A DNA stretch of 64,000 nt from the NCBI RefSeq assembly GCF_002217435.1, contig NZ_MUHF01000027.1, positions 1 through 64,000 of the forward strand. Direction: 5' to 3'. Made by a program: the position numbers and the translations under genes. Below the pieces are notes generated by a model. That model ran no database searches and was not told the DNA's origin. It saw only the letters and a program-made list of their open reading frames with translations. This DNA comes from Flavobacterium reichenbachii (GTDB taxonomy: Bacteria; Bacteroidota; Bacteroidia; Flavobacteriales; Flavobacteriaceae). Below are positions 60,457 through 64,000 of the stretch, piece by piece (positions within the stretch are counted from its first letter, which is position 1; each line of letters opens with the position of its first letter).

Positions 60457-63400
60457 TTAAAATTTTGCATTTACACCAAGCGAAATAGTTCTTGCCTGTG
60501 GATAAGTATAACTAAATTCTCTAATTCCGTTCATTCCCTTCGGGCTTTTTTCTTTATACCAATACAATACATTGGTTGCATCTGCAAAAACAGAAAGTGC
60601 ATCTAGAAAAATATTTTTGATCGGAACATTGTAACTGAGGTTAACGTTGCTTAATCGTACATAAGTAGCATCGTAAACATACTTACTTAAATTTGCTGTA
60701 ACGGGTACAGTTGTTACGGCAGCGTAAGGCACAACATCTCCAGGATTTCTCCAGTGATGATCAGCATTTACAGAAAGATTTCGGTTTGAACTGTTGGAGT
60801 ATTTATCGATAATCGCATCAGAGGCAAAGAAATCACCGCCTAATTGAAAATCACCTCTAAAAGTTAAGCTTAGGTTATTGTAAAAAGTAAAGCTGTTGTA
60901 GAAACCTCCATATGCTTTTGCCTGAGTATCTCCAATTGGTTCCCAATCAGCTTGTGTAAACAAAGTTTTGTAAGTTGCAAGATCATAAACCTGACCATTT
61001 TTAGTAACCAAATCTCTTCCAGTAGCTGGATCAACACCTACCCAGTGGATTCCCCAAACAGTTGTAGTGCTATAGCCGATTTTTTGAGCCAAAGCTAATT
61101 CACCAACAGAAAAATCACTTCCTAAACCTTTTAAATCGGTTACTTTGCTATCTACAGTAGAAATATTAAATGAAGTAGTCCATTTAAAATTATCGCCTTT
61201 AAACCATTTAATTGTAGTCTGAAGTTCCAATCCTTGATTATACATACTTGCTGCATTCAACTGCATAGAGCTGTAACCTGTTTCTGTTGGAATATTTCTC
61301 GTAGTGATCAAATCAGTTTTTTCATCACGGTAATATTCAAGAGAAAATTCTATGCGGTTAAAAATATTAAAATCGATTCCGGCATTAAATTTTGTGTTCT
61401 TTTCCCAGCTTAATCGTCCGTTTGGAGCAGCACCAACAACAGCACCTGTTCCGCCATTATAACTATTCTGCTGATAATTGTACAAACCTTTTGAGCGGTA
61501 AGAACCAATTCTAGAGTTTCCTGTTGTACCGTAACTTGTTTTAAGTTTTAATAGATTAATCCAAGAATTGTTGTTAAAGATTTTTTCGTTACTAATAATC
61601 CAGCTTGCACCAGCACCGCCGTTATTAGCCACATCAGTATCATCTCCAAAAACAGAACTTTGATCGCGACGGAAGTTAGCCAGCAGATAATAACGTTTTT
61701 TATAATTATAGTTTACCTGAGTAAATAAGGAAACTCTAGAGTTATAGCTGATTTCAGTCCCAACAGATTGATTGCTCTTGGTTTCGTCCACATCTGGAGT
61801 TGCTGGATTATCGTCTCGGATTGCATTAGAAATTGGATTAATAACAGCAGGATTCACAAAACCAACTGCAGATTGATATTCAAAGTCGGTTTTATCCTCA
61901 GAAAGTTCAAAACCAACAACCCCGTCAACAGCATGATTTTCTGTTAGCTGTTTGTCAAATAAAGCTTGTCCCTGCCAGTTCCATTTAGTTGAATTTCTTT
62001 CATTCAAAAGTCGGCGTCCCCATCTTGGATATGTGATATTATCTAAAACAAAAGTTCCTGCAAACTGACCACTTTCATTTGCAGCAGAAAAATAACGATC
62101 CTGTTCTTTATCTGTATAATCCATTCCGAAAAGAGTAGAAAATTTGATCGCTTTACTTAATTTATACGAAAGACTTAAACTTCCTAAAAGACCGTAAGTC
62201 TGTGCTTCATTTTTATTTTGTTCAATTGCTGCCAAAGGATTTCCTCTCATCATACCGCTGACACCTAAGTTGGAGTACGATCCGTCTGCGTTGTAAGGAG
62301 AAAGGGTAGGAAGATAAGCAAAAGAATAAAAGATATTTGGTGCGTCCTTTTGAACAAAACTAGGATTCAACATTAATCCAATGTCAAGTTTATCAGAGCT
62401 GTAACCTAAATTTATTCCCGCATTTAATTGTTTGGTTGTGTTACCCATCTGAGGCTCATCAATTTTAGTATAACTAATATTGGTGCGGTATGAAATTTTT
62501 GTGGTAGAACCAGAAACATTAAAATTATATTTATTGAAGATTCCTGATCTGTTCAAAAGACCAAACCAATCTGTATTTACTCCGTTATAAGTAGTTAGAG
62601 CCGATCCTGGTGAAGTGTTTTTTACAAATTCGTTTCGCAGTTCTGTGTATTGTTCACCATTAAGATATTTAATTTGATTGATAGCAGAAGAAACCCCAAG
62701 CTGATTAGAAAAACCAAATTGAGTTTTTCCCTTTTTTCCTTTTTTGGTAGTAATTAAAATTACACCGTTTGCTCCATCAGCACCGTATATACCAACAGCT
62801 GCCGCATCTTTTAAGACTGATATTGTCTCAATATTTTCTGGAGCAATTTTCATTAATGGATTCCCGAAACTTTCAGAAGCATCTCCATTACCATTAAAAT
62901 ACGAACTGTCTATACCAAATTCTTCACTCATAATAATTCCATCAACAATAAAAAGAGGCTGGCTAGAAGTTCCTGTACGAGCACCAGATAAAGAAGGAAG
63001 TGTTCCCTGACCGCGAATGTTGATTTTTACTGGACCGCCGACTCCAGAAGTATTTTCTACCAAAACTCCGGCAATCTGCCCCGTAATCATTTTGTCAATA
63101 CTTTCTGAAGCCTGTTCTACAGCAATATCTCTGGCTTGTAAAGTCGAAATACTCCCAACAATTTCTTCCTTTAATTTGGTAGTTCCGTACGATGAAGTAA
63201 TAACTACAGGATTTAATTCGTCTGCTGCTTCTTCAAGGAAAAAAGAAAACAGTTTTTTGCTGCCTGCTTTTTGCGACTGAGTCTGCATTCCTAAAAATCC
63301 GACTTCTAGTGTAACATTCGGAATATCATTTCCAGTTAATTGATAGACAAATTTCCCGTTAAAGTCTGTAATAGCGCCCATTCCTCCATTTCCTATTCCT

Positions 63401-63825
63401 TTTATGCGGACAGAAGCACCAGGAAGCGGTAGTTTACTTTTAGCATCATAAACAATTCCGCTTATAAATCGTTCTTTTTCCTGAGATTCCGTCTCAGAGG
63501 CATCAGGTGTTTTACTAGTTAATAAAACCTGCTTTTTCTGAATGTAATAGGAAATGTTTGTGTCTTTTAATAATTGCTTTAAAACAGTTTCTAGAGTTGC
63601 ATTATTAATGTCTAAATCTGCAGATTGTTCGGCATCAATTTTTCTGGCATTGTAAATAATTCTAAAATCACTTTGTTCTTCTATTGATTTTATAATGGTG
63701 CTGATAGGTTTGTTTTTAACATGTATTGTGATCAATTTATTTTGCGAAAAACCTTTAAAACCAGATATAAGAAGGGCTAAGAAAAACAGAATTTTTCTTA
63801 AATTTTTGGGTATCATTAATGTCAT
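60457..63825 (-). CDS. SusC/RagA TonB-dependent transporter with STN domain
   Basis: The 1122-residue outer-membrane protein starts at ATG 63825, or 63816 (MIPKNLRK). Domains: signal peptide, STN domain (~30-108, ITIHVKNKPISTIIKSIEEQSDFRI) that signals to a FecR/sigma pair, a carboxypeptidase-regulatory-like domain (~120-200, ISGIVYDAKSKLPLPGASVRI), the plug (~210-340, with IRGQGTLPS and GVILITTKKGKKGK), then a 22-strand barrel ending ISLGVNAKF. It imports the ligand bound by SusD using TonB energy. It follows a fecR-like gene by 7 bp, consistent with surface-signalling control. Confidence 0.95.
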   Translation of the reverse strand: MTLMIPKNLRKILFFLALLISGFKGFSQNKLITIHVKNKPISTIIKSIEEQSDFRIIYNARKIDAEQSADLDINNATLETVLKQLLKDTNISYYIQKKQVLLTSKTPDASETESQEKERFISGIVYDAKSKLPLPGASVRIKGIGNGGMGAITDFNGKFVYQLTGNDIPNVTLEVGFLGMQTQSQKAGSKKLFSFFLEEAADELNPVVITSSYGTTKLKEEIVGSISTLQARDIAVEQASESIDKMITGQIAGVLVENTSGVGGPVKINIRGQGTLPSLSGARTGTSSQPLFIVDGIIMSEEFGIDSSYFNGNGDASESFGNPLMKIAPENIETISVLKDAAAVGIYGADGANGVILITTKKGKKGKTQFGFSNQLGVSSAINQIKYLNGEQYTELRNEFVKNTSPGSALTTYNGVNTDWFGLLNRSGIFNKYNFNVSGSTTKISYRTNISYTKIDEPQMGNTTKQLNAGINLGYSSDKLDIGLMLNPSFVQKDAPNIFYSFAYLPTLSPYNADGSYSNLGVSGMMRGNPLAAIEQNKNEAQTYGLLGSLSLSYKLSKAIKFSTLFGMDYTDKEQDRYFSAANESGQFAGTFVLDNITYPRWGRRLLNERNSTKWNWQGQALFDKQLTENHAVDGVVGFELSEDKTDFEYQSAVGFVNPAVINPISNAIRDDNPATPDVDETKSNQSVGTEISYNSRVSLFTQVNYNYKKRYYLLANFRRDQSSVFGDDTDVANNGGAGASWIISNEKIFNNNSWINLLKLKTSYGTTGNSRIGSYRSKGLYNYQQNSYNGGTGAVVGAAPNGRLSWEKNTKFNAGIDFNIFNRIEFSLEYYRDEKTDLITTRNIPTETGYSSMQLNAASMYNQGLELQTTIKWFKGDNFKWTTSFNISTVDSKVTDLKGLGSDFSVGELALAQKIGYSTTTVWGIHWVGVDPATGRDLVTKNGQVYDLATYKTLFTQADWEPIGDTQAKAYGGFYNSFTFYNNLSLTFRGDFQLGGDFFASDAIIDKYSNSSNRNLSVNADHHWRNPGDVVPYAAVTTVPVTANLSKYVYDATYVRLSNVNLSYNVPIKNIFLDALSVFADATNVLYWYKEKSPKGMNGIREFSYTYPQARTISLGVNAKF

Positions 63826-63832
63826 GTTTTAT

Positions 63833-64000
63833 TTAGTTTGGAATATTGGTAATGGTAATAGTATTTTGTTTAATGGAATAATTAAATGGCGTATCACGTT
63901 TTAGAAGCTCTAAAATGTTTTCGACACTAGAATCACTAATATTAATTGTACCTGTAAAGTTCTGTCTGGCCAAATCAGAATTTTCATTGATAATTTCAAC
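63833..64000 (-). CDS. FecR-family anti-sigma factor, C-terminal end (partial)
   Basis: The minus-strand frame is open from the window edge to TAA at 63835-63833 and encodes 55 residues. They include FTGTINISDSSVENILELLKRDTPFNYSIKQNTITIT, typical of the DUF4974 domain that closes FecR proteins in Bacteroidota and contacts the STN domain of the transporter. Seven bases separate it from the susC-like ATG. The sigma factor gene is expected just beyond the window. Confidence 0.85.
   Translation of the reverse strand, partial: VEIINENSDLARQNFTGTINISDSSVENILELLKRDTPFNYSIKQNTITITNIPN

Overview
The window is chromosomal DNA of a Bacteroidota bacterium, almost certainly a Flavobacterium or close relative. 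The evidence is AT-rich sequence, a SusC/SusD pair with a FecR-type gene, PorT-like barrels, DUF6377 and DUF6660 genes, absence of Shine-Dalgarno boxes, and promoters with the flavobacterial TAnnTTTG (-7) element. The assignment is from recognition, not from a search. I saw no rRNA, tRNA, CRISPR array, prophage or complete insertion sequence.

Layout. 1-2.5 kb: the end of a membrane protein and an acyl-CoA oxidase-like enzyme. 2.6-8.7 kb: a membrane-bound DUF6377 regulator, a GH3 beta-glucosidase, a DUF1349 protein and an acyltransferase. 9-10.4 kb: an Old Yellow Enzyme flavoprotein with its ArsR-type regulator. 10.7-13.8 kb: a TlpA-like thioredoxin and small unknown proteins. 14-20.3 kb: a GH2 beta-galactosidase, an SMP-30-like lipoprotein, Crp and AraC regulators and a cupin. 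20.3-22.5 kb: a DUF4142 lipoprotein, a probably frameshifted gene, an NTF2-fold immunity-like lipoprotein and a secreted protein.

22.7-28.5 kb is a stress and DNA-maintenance island: a Rho-N-like protein, topoisomerase IB, DUF1328, DUF5661, a very acidic protein, a YciE/YciF-type protein, a Nei/Fpg-like glycosylase, a DUF72 protein and a PNPOx-like stress protein. 28.7-42.3 kb is a signalling island: a stand-alone receiver, a multi-PAS kinase, a receiver-kinase, a CHASE3-GAF kinase with three receivers, another receiver, CheR and CheB. SemiSWEET, SDR and AraC-like genes lie among them. No chemoreceptor, CheA or CheW gene is present, so this looks like a non-chemotactic phosphorelay, plausibly controlling stress functions. 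It is the best candidate here for an undescribed system.

42.3-44.2 kb: two outer-membrane proteins. 44.4-52.9 kb: a heavy-metal efflux cluster (DUF6660, CzcA-type RND pump, TolC-like channel, adaptor lipoprotein, Zn/Cd-type P1B ATPase). 53-56 kb: unknown, VOC and NTF2-like proteins. 56.2-64 kb: a FecR-SusC-SusD-lipoprotein operon followed by a di-haem cytochrome c peroxidase.

Two themes run through the window. First, several families of short dispersed repeats (CCTGAAAC, CTTTGCG, CCTTTGAACC, palindromes and a two-hairpin REP-like element) lie between genes and sometimes reach into translation starts. In two adjacent efflux genes they appear to encode the signal peptides. Second, four genes, three of them regulators, have TAnnTTTG exactly four bases before ATG, which predicts leaderless mRNAs.
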